NCBI GenBank assembly: GCA_003605175.1
Contig: QWDA01000001.1
Coordinates: forward strand, 310,001 to 374,000
DNA: 64,000 nucleotides
Direction of reading: 5' to 3'
Source of the DNA: Paracoccaceae bacterium
GTDB taxonomy: Bacteria > Pseudomonadota > Alphaproteobacteria > Rhodobacterales > Rhodobacteraceae
The notes beneath the pieces were generated by a model. That model had not been told where the DNA came from and searched no databases. It saw only the letters and a program-made list of their open reading frames with translations. Shown piece after piece: positions 18,927 through 27,110 of this stretch. The position numbers and the translations under genes were made by a program. How positions within the stretch are numbered: the stretch's first letter is position 1; each line of letters starts with the position of its first letter.

Positions 18927-20020
18927 GTCGCCACCACCGTCAGCCCGCGCGCGAACCGGGTCAACTGCCGGCAACCGGTGTCGGTGACGAGGAGCACGTC
19001 CTCGATCCGCACGCCGAAGCTCGCCGTGTCGTAAAGCCCCGGTTCGTCGGTAAACACCATCCCCGCCTCCAGCACCTGCCCATTGCCACGCATGATATAG
19101 GGCGCCTCGTGGACATCTCGACCGAGGCCGTGCCCGGTCTTGGTGCGGATCCGGTCGGCATAGGGCGAGGCTTCCAGCACCGAGATCACCGCGTCGTCCA
19201 CCTCATGCGCCGTCACGCCCGCCCGGGTCGCCGCCTGGCCCGCATCGTTGGCGGCCAGGACCGTGGCATAGACCGCCTCCGCCTCGGCGCTGGCATGGCC
19301 GACGAAGACCGTGCGGGTAATGTCGGCCGCAAAGCCGCCCCAGCGGCCGCCGAAATCGATCAAGAGCGCATCGCCTTCCTTCAGCGCGTAATCGGCCCGG
19401 GCCGAGGCATGGGGCAGGGCGGAGTTCTCCGCCGCCGCGACGATCGGCCCGAAGGACAGGTCCTCGGCGCCGTGATGAAACAGGAGCTGGATCAGCCGGC
19501 TCTCGAGCGCCTTCTCGGTCTGCCCCGGCCGCACGCCGTCGAGCAACTCCGCCAGCGCCGCCTCCGACAGTGCCAGCGCCCGCTCCAGCGCCGCGACCTC
19601 CTCGGGTGTCTTGCACAGGCGCAGCCCGGCGATCTCCGCCTCTGCGTCAACGATTTCAAGGCCTTGAAAGGCGGTCTTGAAGGCATGATGCACAAAGACC
19701 CGCATCACCTGCCCCTCCACCGCGATCCGCCCGAGCGGCATATGCGCCGCCAGCGCCGCGAAGGCGCCCGCATAGCCATCCTGGTCGCGCCAGTCGAACA
19801 CCGGCCCCTCGAAGCCCAGGAGCGCGAAGGAGTCGAGTTCCAGATTGGGCACGATGGCGGCCGGCGGGCCCTCGGGCGGCACCAGGATCACCAGAGGCCG
19901 CTCGTGGCTGTGAAAGCTGTGGCCGGTCATGCGGGTGAAATTCGGCCCCGGCACGAGGGCAACGGCATCGACCCCGAGCCGGCCGGCCAGGGCGGCATAG
20001 TCCTGAAGGCGTTCGGTCAT
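18923..20020 (-). CDS. M24 family metallopeptidase (Xaa-Pro dipeptidase type)
   Basis: 365 residues. An N-terminal creatinase-like domain (about 1-130) precedes the pita-bread catalytic domain. Metal-ligand motifs are in order: LLIDFGG and ADITRT (Asp ligands), GHGLGRDVHEAP (His), FTDEPGLY (Glu) and GVRIEDV (Glu). It should cleave Xaa-Pro dipeptides in the cytoplasm. It lies between dppA and dppB, so it is well placed to hydrolyse peptides brought in by this transporter. Confidence 0.9.
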   Translation of the reverse strand: MTERLQDYAALAGRLGVDAVALVPGPNFTRMTGHSFHSHERPLVILVPPEGPPAAIVPNLELDSFALLGFEGPVFDWRDQDGYAGAFAALAAHMPLGRIAVEGQVMRVFVHHAFKTAFQGLEIVDAEAEIAGLRLCKTPEEVAALERALALSEAALAELLDGVRPGQTEKALESRLIQLLFHHGAEDLSFGPIVAAAENSALPHASARADYALKEGDALLIDFGGRWGGFAADITRTVFVGHASAEAEAVYATVLAANDAGQAATRAGVTAHEVDDAVISVLEASPYADRIRTKTGHGLGRDVHEAPYIMRGNGQVLEAGMVFTDEPGLYDTASFGVRIEDVLLVTDTGCRQLTRFARGLTVVAT

Positions 20021-20030
20021 GGTGCGGGTG

Positions 20031-20058
20031 AAAAGGCGGGGCCGCAGCCGGCCCCGCC
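20031..20058 (-). terminator. Strong intrinsic-type terminator after dppA
   Basis: On the minus strand GGCGGGGCC pairs with GGCCCCGCC across GGCTGC and is followed by TTTT. It lies between dppA and the peptidase gene of the same operon, so it should let dppA be made in excess over the downstream genes. Confidence 0.85.
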
Positions 20059-20065
20059 CGTCACG

Positions 20066-21637
20066 TCACTCGGCCAGGCCGACTTCGGTGAAGATATGCC
20101 CGCCCAGCGGGTGGACCTTGTAGCCCTCGACCTCGGGCCGGACCGGCATGAACACCACCGAATGGGCGATCGTGTCCCAGGGCGCCTGCTCCTTGAACAC
20201 GGCCTGCGCCTCTTGGTAGAGCCGGGTCCGTTCGGCCTGGTCGGTGCTGGTCTTGGCCTTCTGGATCAGGTCCTCGAACGGCTGATGGCACCATTGCGCC
20301 CTGTTCGACCCGCCGACGCCGTCGCAGCCCAGAAGCACGGCGAGGAAGTTGTCCGGATCGCCGTTGTCGCCGGTCCAGCCCAAGAGAACCGCGCCGTCCC
20401 GGTCCACCGCCTTCGACCGCTCCAGGTACTCGCCCCAGTCATAGGTGACGATCTCGACGTCGATCCCCAGCTTGGCGAGGTCGGACTGCATCAGTTCCGC
20501 CATGCGCCGCGCGTTCGGGTTGTAGGGCCGCTGCACCGGCATCGCCCAGATCTTCATCGACGGGATCGACACGCCTTCCGCCTCGAGCATCGCCTTGGCG
20601 GCCTCGGGATCGTAGGCATCGTCCACCACGTCGTTGTTGTACGACCACATGGTCGGCGGGATCGGGTTCTTGGCGATCTGGCCCGAACCCTGGAACACCA
20701 CGTCGATGATCGCCTGCTTGTCGATCGCCATGTTCAGCGCCTTGCGCACCTTCGGATTGTCGAACGGCGCCTGCTGGGTGTTGTAGGCCAGATAGCCCAC
20801 GTTCAGGCCTTCCTGCTCCAGCACGTTGATGCCCGAATCGTCCTTCATCGCCTGCACGTCGGCCGGGTTCGGGTAGGGCATGATGTGGCATTCGCCCGCC
20901 TGCAGCTTCTGATAGCGCACCGAGGCGTCGGGCGTGATCGCGAAGACCAGGTTGTCGACCTTCGGCAGCCCCTCGGCCCAGTAGTCGGCGTTCTTCTCGT
21001 AGCGGATCACCGCGTCCTTCTGGTAGGCGACGAAGCTGAACGGACCGGTGCCGATCGGCGCCTGGTTGATCATCTCCGGCGTGCCGGCGGCCGCCATCGC
21101 GTCGAAATATTCCTTCGACTGGATCGAGGCGAAGTCCATCGCGAGGTTGGCGATGAACGGCGCTTCGGGACGGGTCAGGGTGAACTTGACGGTGAGGTCG
21201 TCCACCGCCTCGATCGACTCGATCAGGTCGGGCATGCCCATGCCCTGGAAGTATTCCCAGCTTCCCTCGGTCTCGATCTGGCGCATGAAGGTATGCACCA
21301 CGTCCTCCGCGTTGAAATCGCGGGTCGGGGTGAAGAGGTCGTTCGCGTGGAACTTCACGCCCGGGCGCAGGTGGAAGACGTAGACCAGCCCGTCCTCCGA
21401 AGCATCGTAGCTCAGTGCGAGGCCCGGCTGCGTCTCCGTGGTGCCGGTCACGAACTCGAAGAGCTGGTTGTAGACCGGGTGCGAAGAGGCGTCGAAGGTC
21501 GTGCCGGAAGTGTAGAGCGCCGGGTCGAAGCCCTCGGGCGAGCCTTCCGAGCAATAGACCAGCGTCTGCGCCATGGCAGACGAAAGCGCGAGGGCCGATA
21601 CCAGCCCGGCGCCCGCCAATACGTACTTGAGTTTCAT
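20066..21637 (-). CDS. dppA: Dipeptide ABC transporter periplasmic binding protein
   Basis: 523 residues, SBP family 5. A Sec signal peptide (MKLKYVLAGAGLVSALAL, ending SSAMA-Q) is followed by TLVYCSEGSPEGFDPALY, typical of DppA. There is no lipobox Cys. Later family marks are VNILEQEGLNVGYLAYNT-like segments and KVRKALNMAIDK. The ATG at 21637 has GGGAG nine bases upstream. It is the first gene of the operon and is followed by a strong terminator hairpin. The long gap upstream carries two repeat arrays. Confidence 0.95.
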   Translation of the reverse strand: MKLKYVLAGAGLVSALALSSAMAQTLVYCSEGSPEGFDPALYTSGTTFDASSHPVYNQLFEFVTGTTETQPGLALSYDASEDGLVYVFHLRPGVKFHANDLFTPTRDFNAEDVVHTFMRQIETEGSWEYFQGMGMPDLIESIEAVDDLTVKFTLTRPEAPFIANLAMDFASIQSKEYFDAMAAAGTPEMINQAPIGTGPFSFVAYQKDAVIRYEKNADYWAEGLPKVDNLVFAITPDASVRYQKLQAGECHIMPYPNPADVQAMKDDSGINVLEQEGLNVGYLAYNTQQAPFDNPKVRKALNMAIDKQAIIDVVFQGSGQIAKNPIPPTMWSYNNDVVDDAYDPEAAKAMLEAEGVSIPSMKIWAMPVQRPYNPNARRMAELMQSDLAKLGIDVEIVTYDWGEYLERSKAVDRDGAVLLGWTGDNGDPDNFLAVLLGCDGVGGSNRAQWCHQPFEDLIQKAKTSTDQAERTRLYQEAQAVFKEQAPWDTIAHSVVFMPVRPEVEGYKVHPLGGHIFTEVGLAE

Positions 21638-21975
21638 GATATAACTCCCTGTCAAACTTTGCTGTCCTGGTCTTTTCAACCATGTTCGCGCGTCGCGTCC
21701 CCGGAATGGGACGCTTCAATCGCCCCCGACGCGCCGGGGGCATCGCTCGCAGCGGCGCCGGCCAAGCTGCCATGGCCCCACGCGTGCGTTTCCTTGCGGA
21801 CGCCGCGTCCTCCCCGATGCCGGGGGGTGCGGCGGCCGGCATGTCTCCGAACCGTCATCCGGTCCCGATCCATCGCGCTAGCTTGGCCCGTCTTCGCCCG
21901 ATCTTGCAAGAGCCGCTTTTCGGTCCGCGCCGTCCGGCTTCGCGCCGCCGGTCCCCGCCAATTTGCGGTCAGGCG

Positions 21976-22008
21976 GTGTACGGGCTGTGTACAGGTTGTG
22001 TACGGGTT
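21976..22008 (+). repeat. Array A of 11-bp units (GTGTACRGGYT x3)
   Basis: Three contiguous 11-mers read GTGTACGGGCT, GTGTACAGGTT and GTGTACGGGTT, followed by a decayed fourth unit beginning GTG. Eleven bases is about one helical turn, so a protein binding each unit would sit on one face of the DNA. It lies about 340 bases upstream of dppA. Confidence 0.9.
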
Positions 22009-22076
22009 GTGCCACCCTGCCTGTCGCGCCCCGGATCCCCGTCACTGCCCGAAAGGGCCGGTTCGGTGATCTGCCG

Positions 22077-22109
22077 GTGTACGGGTAGTGTACAGGTTGT
22101 GTACGGGTT
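22077..22109 (+). repeat. Array B of 11-bp units (GTGTACRGGYT x3)
   Basis: GTGTACGGGTA, GTGTACAGGTT and GTGTACGGGTT, same orientation and unit order as array A, starting 101 bases after it. Again it is followed by a degenerate GTG-starting unit. The sequence between the two arrays is not itself repeated. Confidence 0.9.
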
Positions 22110-22272
22110 GTGCAGGGCCGTCCGGCCCGGACCCGCCGCCTGCGATCTCTCGTGGATCATCCGGCCCCCGGGCAAGCGCGGCCCTGTCCGGACCCGCTCG
22201 CCCGACGCTCAGTGTTGGCGAGGTCCCCTTGAATCAAGGGCATTTCCCGCCCGGCAGCCAAGTGACCCGAGC

Positions 22273-22986
22273 TCACGCGTGGATCGACATCCGGTCGAGC
22301 AGTGCCGCCCGGTCGAGCTCCGCCTTCCGCCCCTCGACGATCACCGACCCCCGCTCCAGCAGATAGAACCGGTCCCCCAGATCCCAGGCAAAACTGAAAT
22401 ACTGCTCCACCAGGATGATCGCCATATCCCCCCGCGCCCGCAGGCTCCCGATCACCCGGCCGATCTGCTGGATGATGTTGGGCTGGATCCCCTCGGTGGG
22501 CTCGTCGAGCAGAAGCAGCTTCGGCTTGGCGATCAGCGCCCGCGCGATGGCCAGTTGCTGCTGCTGCCCGCCCGAGAGGTCTCCTCCGCGTCGCCCGAGG
22601 AAGTCCCTGAGAATGGGGAACAATTCGAAGATCTCGTCGGGGATGGCATGTTCCGAGCGAGGCAGGCAGGCAAAGCCGGTCTCGAGATTCTCCTTCACCG
22701 TCATCAGCGGAAAGATGTCGCGCCCCTGCGGCACGTAGCCCACGCCCTTCTGCGCCAGGACATGCGCGGGCACCTTGCCGATCTCCTCGCCGCCAAGCCG
22801 GTAGCTGCCGCCCGAGCGCGGATGCGTTCCCGAGATCGCCTTCAGGAGCGAGGTCTTGCCAACCCCGTTCGTTCCCATCACGCAGGTGATCTCGCCCTGC
22901 GCCGCGGTCAGGTCAATGCCGTTCAGGATCCGGCTGCCGCCGTAATGGAGCGTCAGCCCCGCGATCTCGAGAAGCTCACCGGCCAA
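22273..22986 (-). CDS. urtE: Urea ABC transporter ATP-binding protein UrtE
   Basis: 237 residues of the LivF/UrtE type. Walker A is GTNGVGKTS, the signature is DLSGGQQQQ, and Walker B is LLLLDEPTEGIQPNII, where the GIQPNI segment favours UrtE over LivF. The start overlaps the urtD stop by 11 bases. Last gene of urtABCDE. Confidence 0.93.
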   Translation of the reverse strand: MAGELLEIAGLTLHYGGSRILNGIDLTAAQGEITCVMGTNGVGKTSLLKAISGTHPRSGGSYRLGGEEIGKVPAHVLAQKGVGYVPQGRDIFPLMTVKENLETGFACLPRSEHAIPDEIFELFPILRDFLGRRGGDLSGGQQQQLAIARALIAKPKLLLLDEPTEGIQPNIIQQIGRVIGSLRARGDMAIILVEQYFSFAWDLGDRFYLLERGSVIVEGRKAELDRAALLDRMSIHA

Positions 22987-23716
22987 GATACACCTCGATC
23001 ACCTGCTCGTCCTTCGTGACATGGTCGATCGAACCCTCGGCCAGCACCGACCCCTCGTGCAGCACCGTCACCCGGCATTCGAGCCGGCGGACGAACTCCA
23101 TGTCATGCTCCACCACCACCACCGCGCGGGTCTTCGCGGCCTCCTTGAGAAGGTCCGTCGTATGTTCCCGCTCGGCCGGCGTCATGCCCGCGGCTGGCTC
23201 GTCGACCAGGAGAAGCCGCGGCTCCTGCGCCAGCAGCATCCCGATTTCCAGCCATTGCTTCTGGCCGTGGCTCAACTCGCCCGCCTTCCGCCCCAGCGTT
23301 GCCGTCAGGCCGATCTCCTCGGCCAGTTCCGCCACCCGGTCGCGGTCCGCCTGCGATGGCCTGAACATAAGCACGGCCAAGGGGCCACGGTCTTTCTTCA
23401 ATGCCATCAACAGGTTGTCGGCGACGCTTTGATCCTCGAACACGGTCGGCCGCTGGAACTTCCGGCCCACCCCTTCCTGCGCGATCCGGCTTTCCGACAG
23501 GCCCCGCAGCGAGCGCGGCGGCTCGCCCCAGGTGATGGTGCCGCTGTCGGGCCGGGTCTTGCCGGTGATGATGTCCATGAAGGTGGTCTTGCCGGCCCCG
23601 TTCGGCCCGATCACCGCGCGCAGCTCCGCCTCGCCGATCGAGAAGGAGAGGTTGTTGATCGCCTTGAACCCGTCGAAGGAGACCGAAACGCCGGACACTT
23701 CCAGAAGCTGGGGCAT
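22976..23716 (-). CDS. urtD: Urea ABC transporter ATP-binding protein UrtD
   Basis: 246 residues of the LivG/UrtD type. Walker A is GPNGAGKTT, followed by FMDIITGKTRPDSG, the signature LSHGQKQWLEI (with LSHGQ in place of LSGGQ, usual for UrtD) and Walker B LLLVDEPAAGMT. The ATG at 23716 shares one base with the urtC stop; a 59-codon upstream extension is rejected because it runs inside urtC. Confidence 0.93.
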   Translation of the reverse strand: MPQLLEVSGVSVSFDGFKAINNLSFSIGEAELRAVIGPNGAGKTTFMDIITGKTRPDSGTITWGEPPRSLRGLSESRIAQEGVGRKFQRPTVFEDQSVADNLLMALKKDRGPLAVLMFRPSQADRDRVAELAEEIGLTATLGRKAGELSHGQKQWLEIGMLLAQEPRLLLVDEPAAGMTPAEREHTTDLLKEAAKTRAVVVVEHDMEFVRRLECRVTVLHEGSVLAEGSIDHVTKDEQVIEVYLGR

Positions 23717-24975
23717 TACTCCTGCGCCTCCCGTTCTCTCAGGCTGCCATGGTCGGGGCCCAGATCCGCGCCATGGCGGCTCGGGCTGCGCCGCTCGGTC
23801 ACAAGGTCCACCAGCCCGCCGATCCCCTTCGGCGCGAACAGCGTCACGCCCACGAAGGAGAGGCCCAGCAGGATGGTCCACCAGTCGACCCACTGGATCC
23901 GGACCGGCCCCAGCACCAGATCGGGCGCCTGCCCGCCGGTGAACCAGGTCGAGAGCAGCGATACCAGCGCCGCCCCGATCACCGCGCCGTAGAGCCGCCC
24001 GCGCCCGCCGATGGCGACCCAGACCGCGAGGTAGATCGAGGCGATGGGCGCGATCTCGGCCGGATTGATGATCCCGGCCTGCGGGTAGTAGAGCGCGCCG
24101 GCGATGCCGGCGATGATCGCGGTCAGGGTGAAGACGAAGAGCTTGAACGCCTCGACCGAATAGCCGAGGAACCGCACCCGCGCCTCATCGTCGCGGATCC
24201 CCCGGATCACCGAGCCGAACTTGCCCGAAACCACCCAGGCGCACAGCACGTAGCCGAGCCCTAGTGCGAAGGCCGAAGCCCAGAAGAACCAGAGCGAGAT
24301 CGCCGATTGCGGCACCTCGCCGAGCCCCGGCAGGTTCTGCAGCCCGGAAAGGCCGTTATTGCCCCGGAGCCCGCTGTCGTTCTGGAAGAGATAGAGCGAC
24401 AGCGCCAGCGTCATCGCCTGGGTCAGGATCGAGAGATAGACCCCGGTCACCCGGCTCCGGAAGGCGAGCCAGCCGAACACCAGCGCAAGCAGCCCCGGCA
24501 CCAGCACCACCGCCAGAAGCTGCAAGGTCAGCGAATGCGCGAAGATCCAGACGGGCGGGAATTCCGAGGCGCCGACCACGCCGAAGATCTGCGTCGCGAT
24601 CCCGTCGGAAATCTCCTCGGGCGTCGGGGGCAGAGGGGCGTTGGCGAGGCTTTCCACCACGATCAGCCGGGTGCGCGCGTACATGAGCCACATGCCCACC
24701 GCGTAGCCGCCGATCCCGAAGAACGCCATGTGCCCGAGCGACAGGATCCCGCAATAGCCCCAGACCAGGTCCATCGCCAGCGCCACCAGGCAGAGGCAGA
24801 GGGTCTTGCCCAGGGTCTTGACGAAGCTCGTGGAAATCGCCCCGGTGCCGGACCCGTCCGCGAGAAGGGTCACCGCCAGGGTGAACAGCGCCAGGCAGGC
24901 GAGGAACACCAGGATCGAGGGCTGCCGCAGCACCAGCGGGCGGCGGGGCGGGGCGGCGAAGGCGGTGTCAGCCAT
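23716..24975 (-). CDS. urtC: Urea ABC transporter permease UrtC
   Basis: 419 residues, LivM-type permease with about ten membrane helices. Family marks are MDLVWGYCGILSLGHMAFFGIGGYA, here split by TMs, and a periplasmic loop ending in NNGLSGLQNLPG. The start MADTAFAAPPRRP at 24975 fits homologues. The 93-base gap to urtB holds a GC-rich hairpin repeat. Confidence 0.93.
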   Translation of the reverse strand: MADTAFAAPPRRPLVLRQPSILVFLACLALFTLAVTLLADGSGTGAISTSFVKTLGKTLCLCLVALAMDLVWGYCGILSLGHMAFFGIGGYAVGMWLMYARTRLIVVESLANAPLPPTPEEISDGIATQIFGVVGASEFPPVWIFAHSLTLQLLAVVLVPGLLALVFGWLAFRSRVTGVYLSILTQAMTLALSLYLFQNDSGLRGNNGLSGLQNLPGLGEVPQSAISLWFFWASAFALGLGYVLCAWVVSGKFGSVIRGIRDDEARVRFLGYSVEAFKLFVFTLTAIIAGIAGALYYPQAGIINPAEIAPIASIYLAVWVAIGGRGRLYGAVIGAALVSLLSTWFTGGQAPDLVLGPVRIQWVDWWTILLGLSFVGVTLFAPKGIGGLVDLVTERRSPSRHGADLGPDHGSLREREAQE

Positions 24976-24986
24976 GGTCCGGCATG

Positions 24987-25043
24987 CCCTTCTTCTTGGC
25001 GAAAATACTCCGGGGGTGCGGGGGCAGAGCCCCCGCTCGCGGC
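24987..25043 (-). repeat. GC-rich hairpin element of Rhodobacterales intergenic type
   Basis: On the minus strand GCGGGGGC-TCT-GCCCCCGC (25036-25018) is followed by a CCCCGGAGTATTTTCGCCAAGAAGAAG-like tail that runs towards urtC. From memory, near-identical hairpin plus tail elements are scattered between genes of many Rhodobacteraceae. A related hairpin occurs at 8757-8779. Here it sits inside an operon, between urtB and urtC. Confidence 0.6.
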
Positions 25044-25068
25044 GGTGCCGAAGGCAGCGCAACCATTC

Positions 25069-27027
25069 TCACGTCTCCACCGCCCGGCCCTTGAGCGCGA
25101 TGATCCCGCGCGGCCGGAACTGGATGAACAGGATGATGAACAGGATCATGTAGGTCTGCGCCGCCAGCGTGTTGGACGGGTTGAACCACTCGATCCCCTT
25201 CTGCAGCGACCCCACCAGCGAGGCGCCGAGAAGCGCGCCGAAGATGTTGCCGACCCCGCCCACGACGACGGTCATGAAGCTCTGCACGATGTAGTCCTGC
25301 CCCATCTCAGAGGTCACCTTGGCATAGAGCCCGATGGCGACGCCGGCGATCCCGGCGATGCCCGAGCCGAAGCCGAAGGTCAGCATGTTGATCCGGTCGG
25401 GGTTGATCCCCATCGAGCCCGCCATGCGCGGGTTCTGGGTGACCGCGCGCACCTCGAGGCCGAGCCGGGTGCGGTTCATCACGAAGAGGAACAGGCCGAG
25501 GAAGATCATCGCGAGCACGAAGATCGCGATCCGAATGTAGCTGATCGCCACCACGTCGTTGAAGACGAGCGAGCCGTCGAGCCAGTCGGGCGCCGTCAGC
25601 GGCCGCGCCTGGGTGCCGAAGATGTTCTTGGCCAGCTGTTGCAGCGCGACGGAGATGCCGAAGGTGGCCAGGAGCGTCTCGAGCGGCCGGTGGTAGAGCC
25701 AGCGGATCACCAGCCGCTCCATCGCCACGCCGGCGGCGAAAGTGACCGCGAAGGCGATGGGCAGAGCGACGAGGATCGAGACGGTGTAGCTCGGAATGAG
25801 CTGCTGCACCACGTAGCCGGTATAGGCGCCCATCATGATGAACTCGCCATGGGCCATGTTGATGACCCGCATCACACCGAAGGTGATCGCGAGGCCGATG
25901 GCGGCGAGGAAATAGATCGAGGCGAGCGAGATCGCATCGAGGAGGAGGTCGGCCGATTGCATCATCCCGACGCGGAACTCGATGGCGTCGAGCGCGTCCT
26001 GCGCGGCCAGTGCCACCGCGGCCGGCGCGCCGACATAGCGCTCGTGGAACACGAAGCGGTCCAGCGTCTCGTCGACCTGCGCCTCGGTGGCGACCGGCTG
26101 GACCACGCCGGTTTCGGCCAGGGCGGCATAGGCGCGATCGCGGGCGTCCTCGCTGTCGAGCGTGGCCACCCGGATGCCGGCCACCGCCCCGTCCTCGATA
26201 TTGGCGATCAGCGCGTTGCGCTTGTCGCCGCGGCTGATCCGGGGCTTCGCCAGCCCGCCATCGACCAGGATCTGGTAGGCCGCCTCGCGCGGCAGCGCCT
26301 CGGAGCCGGGTTTCAGGAGGCGCTTGACCTCGTCGCCCTCGGGCTCGGTCTCTGCGGCCTCTATCGAGGTCTGCAAAAGCGGGTTCAGTGTCGCGCGCAG
26401 GTCCGAGCCGAAATCGCCGGAAAAGCTCTCGATGGCGGCGATGCGCTCGGCGTCGCTCTCGCCGAACCGGATCGTCAGCAGCCGCTCGAGGCGTTCCTTG
26501 CGGGCGCGGAGCCCCGGGTCTGCCTCGCGCTCGATGGTGGCGCGGAGCGCGGCGAGATGGCTCTCCTCGGCATCGCGCTCGATGGCGTTCAGCGCCCGGA
26601 GGCGGGTGCGCGGGTTCGGGTCGTTCAACTGGAACTGCACCAGCGCCGCGCCGATCATCGCACGGATGCCGGAGTTGGGTTTCAACTGCCTGTAGCCGTC
26701 GTCGGCAACATCGCCGATCTCGCTGCCATCGGCGATGTCGAAGATCTTCAGCGTGTCGCGGTCGATCTCCTCGGCGAAGACGAACAAACCGCTCGTCTCG
26801 TCCACCCACATCTGCTTGGACTGCCAGCGGTCCAGCACCGATTGCGCCGCCGGAAGCCCGCTCGCGGCCAACGCGTCGATCGCCGGCCCGATGGTCTTGC
26901 GGGAGCTCTTCAGGATCGCCTCGGCGTTCTCCTGCAGGAGGCGCTGGATCGGGGCATCGGCAGTCTGCGCACGGCCGGGAAGCGCGGCGCAGACGAGAAG
27001 AACGGAGAGGACCGCGGCGCGGAACAT
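25069..27027 (-). CDS. urtB: Urea ABC transporter permease UrtB with N-terminal periplasmic domain
   Basis: 652 residues. A signal peptide (MFRAAVLSVLLVCAALPGRAQ) leads into about 330 residues of soluble, HEAT-like helical repeats, a known feature of UrtB. A LivH-type permease of about eight helices follows, from about residue 355 (LGLAITFGVMRVINMAHGEF region). The ATG at 27027 has GAGGTGGGA just upstream; an ORF extending further 5' is rejected because it enters urtA. Confidence 0.92.
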   Translation of the reverse strand: MFRAAVLSVLLVCAALPGRAQTADAPIQRLLQENAEAILKSSRKTIGPAIDALAASGLPAAQSVLDRWQSKQMWVDETSGLFVFAEEIDRDTLKIFDIADGSEIGDVADDGYRQLKPNSGIRAMIGAALVQFQLNDPNPRTRLRALNAIERDAEESHLAALRATIEREADPGLRARKERLERLLTIRFGESDAERIAAIESFSGDFGSDLRATLNPLLQTSIEAAETEPEGDEVKRLLKPGSEALPREAAYQILVDGGLAKPRISRGDKRNALIANIEDGAVAGIRVATLDSEDARDRAYAALAETGVVQPVATEAQVDETLDRFVFHERYVGAPAAVALAAQDALDAIEFRVGMMQSADLLLDAISLASIYFLAAIGLAITFGVMRVINMAHGEFIMMGAYTGYVVQQLIPSYTVSILVALPIAFAVTFAAGVAMERLVIRWLYHRPLETLLATFGISVALQQLAKNIFGTQARPLTAPDWLDGSLVFNDVVAISYIRIAIFVLAMIFLGLFLFVMNRTRLGLEVRAVTQNPRMAGSMGINPDRINMLTFGFGSGIAGIAGVAIGLYAKVTSEMGQDYIVQSFMTVVVGGVGNIFGALLGASLVGSLQKGIEWFNPSNTLAAQTYMILFIILFIQFRPRGIIALKGRAVET

Positions 27028-27070
27028 TCCCACCTCATCATGTCCAGAGTGACCGGGTGCCCGAAGGCGC

Positions 27071-27095
27071 GCGGCGGGCCACAGGGGCCCGCCGC
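27071..27095 (-). terminator. Hairpin between urtA and urtB
   Basis: GCGGCGGGCC pairs exactly with GGCCCGCCGC over a five-base loop in the 83-base gap after urtA. No T-run follows, so it more likely protects the urtA transcript 3' end or attenuates read-through than acts as a complete terminator. Confidence 0.6.
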
Positions 27096-27110
27096 CGTTT
27101 CGGAACGTCG

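Larger units (their letters stand above)
21638..22272. other. Gene-free region between urtE and dppA
   Basis: 635 bases with no convincing gene on either strand. It should contain the dppA promoter near its left end and the end of the urt transcript near its right end. Its notable content is two arrays of 11-bp repeats (21976-22008 and 22077-22109). Long open frames crossing it are low-complexity arginine/proline/alanine readings. Confidence 0.7.

Noticed and set aside
19109-22069. A 986-codon plus-strand frame across the peptidase and dppA
   Set aside because: Antisense shadow: no domain, no ribosome site, composition typical of reversed GC-rich codons.
21976-22109. Reading the 11-bp arrays as a CRISPR
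   Set aside because: Units are contiguous with no spacers and no cas genes are present.
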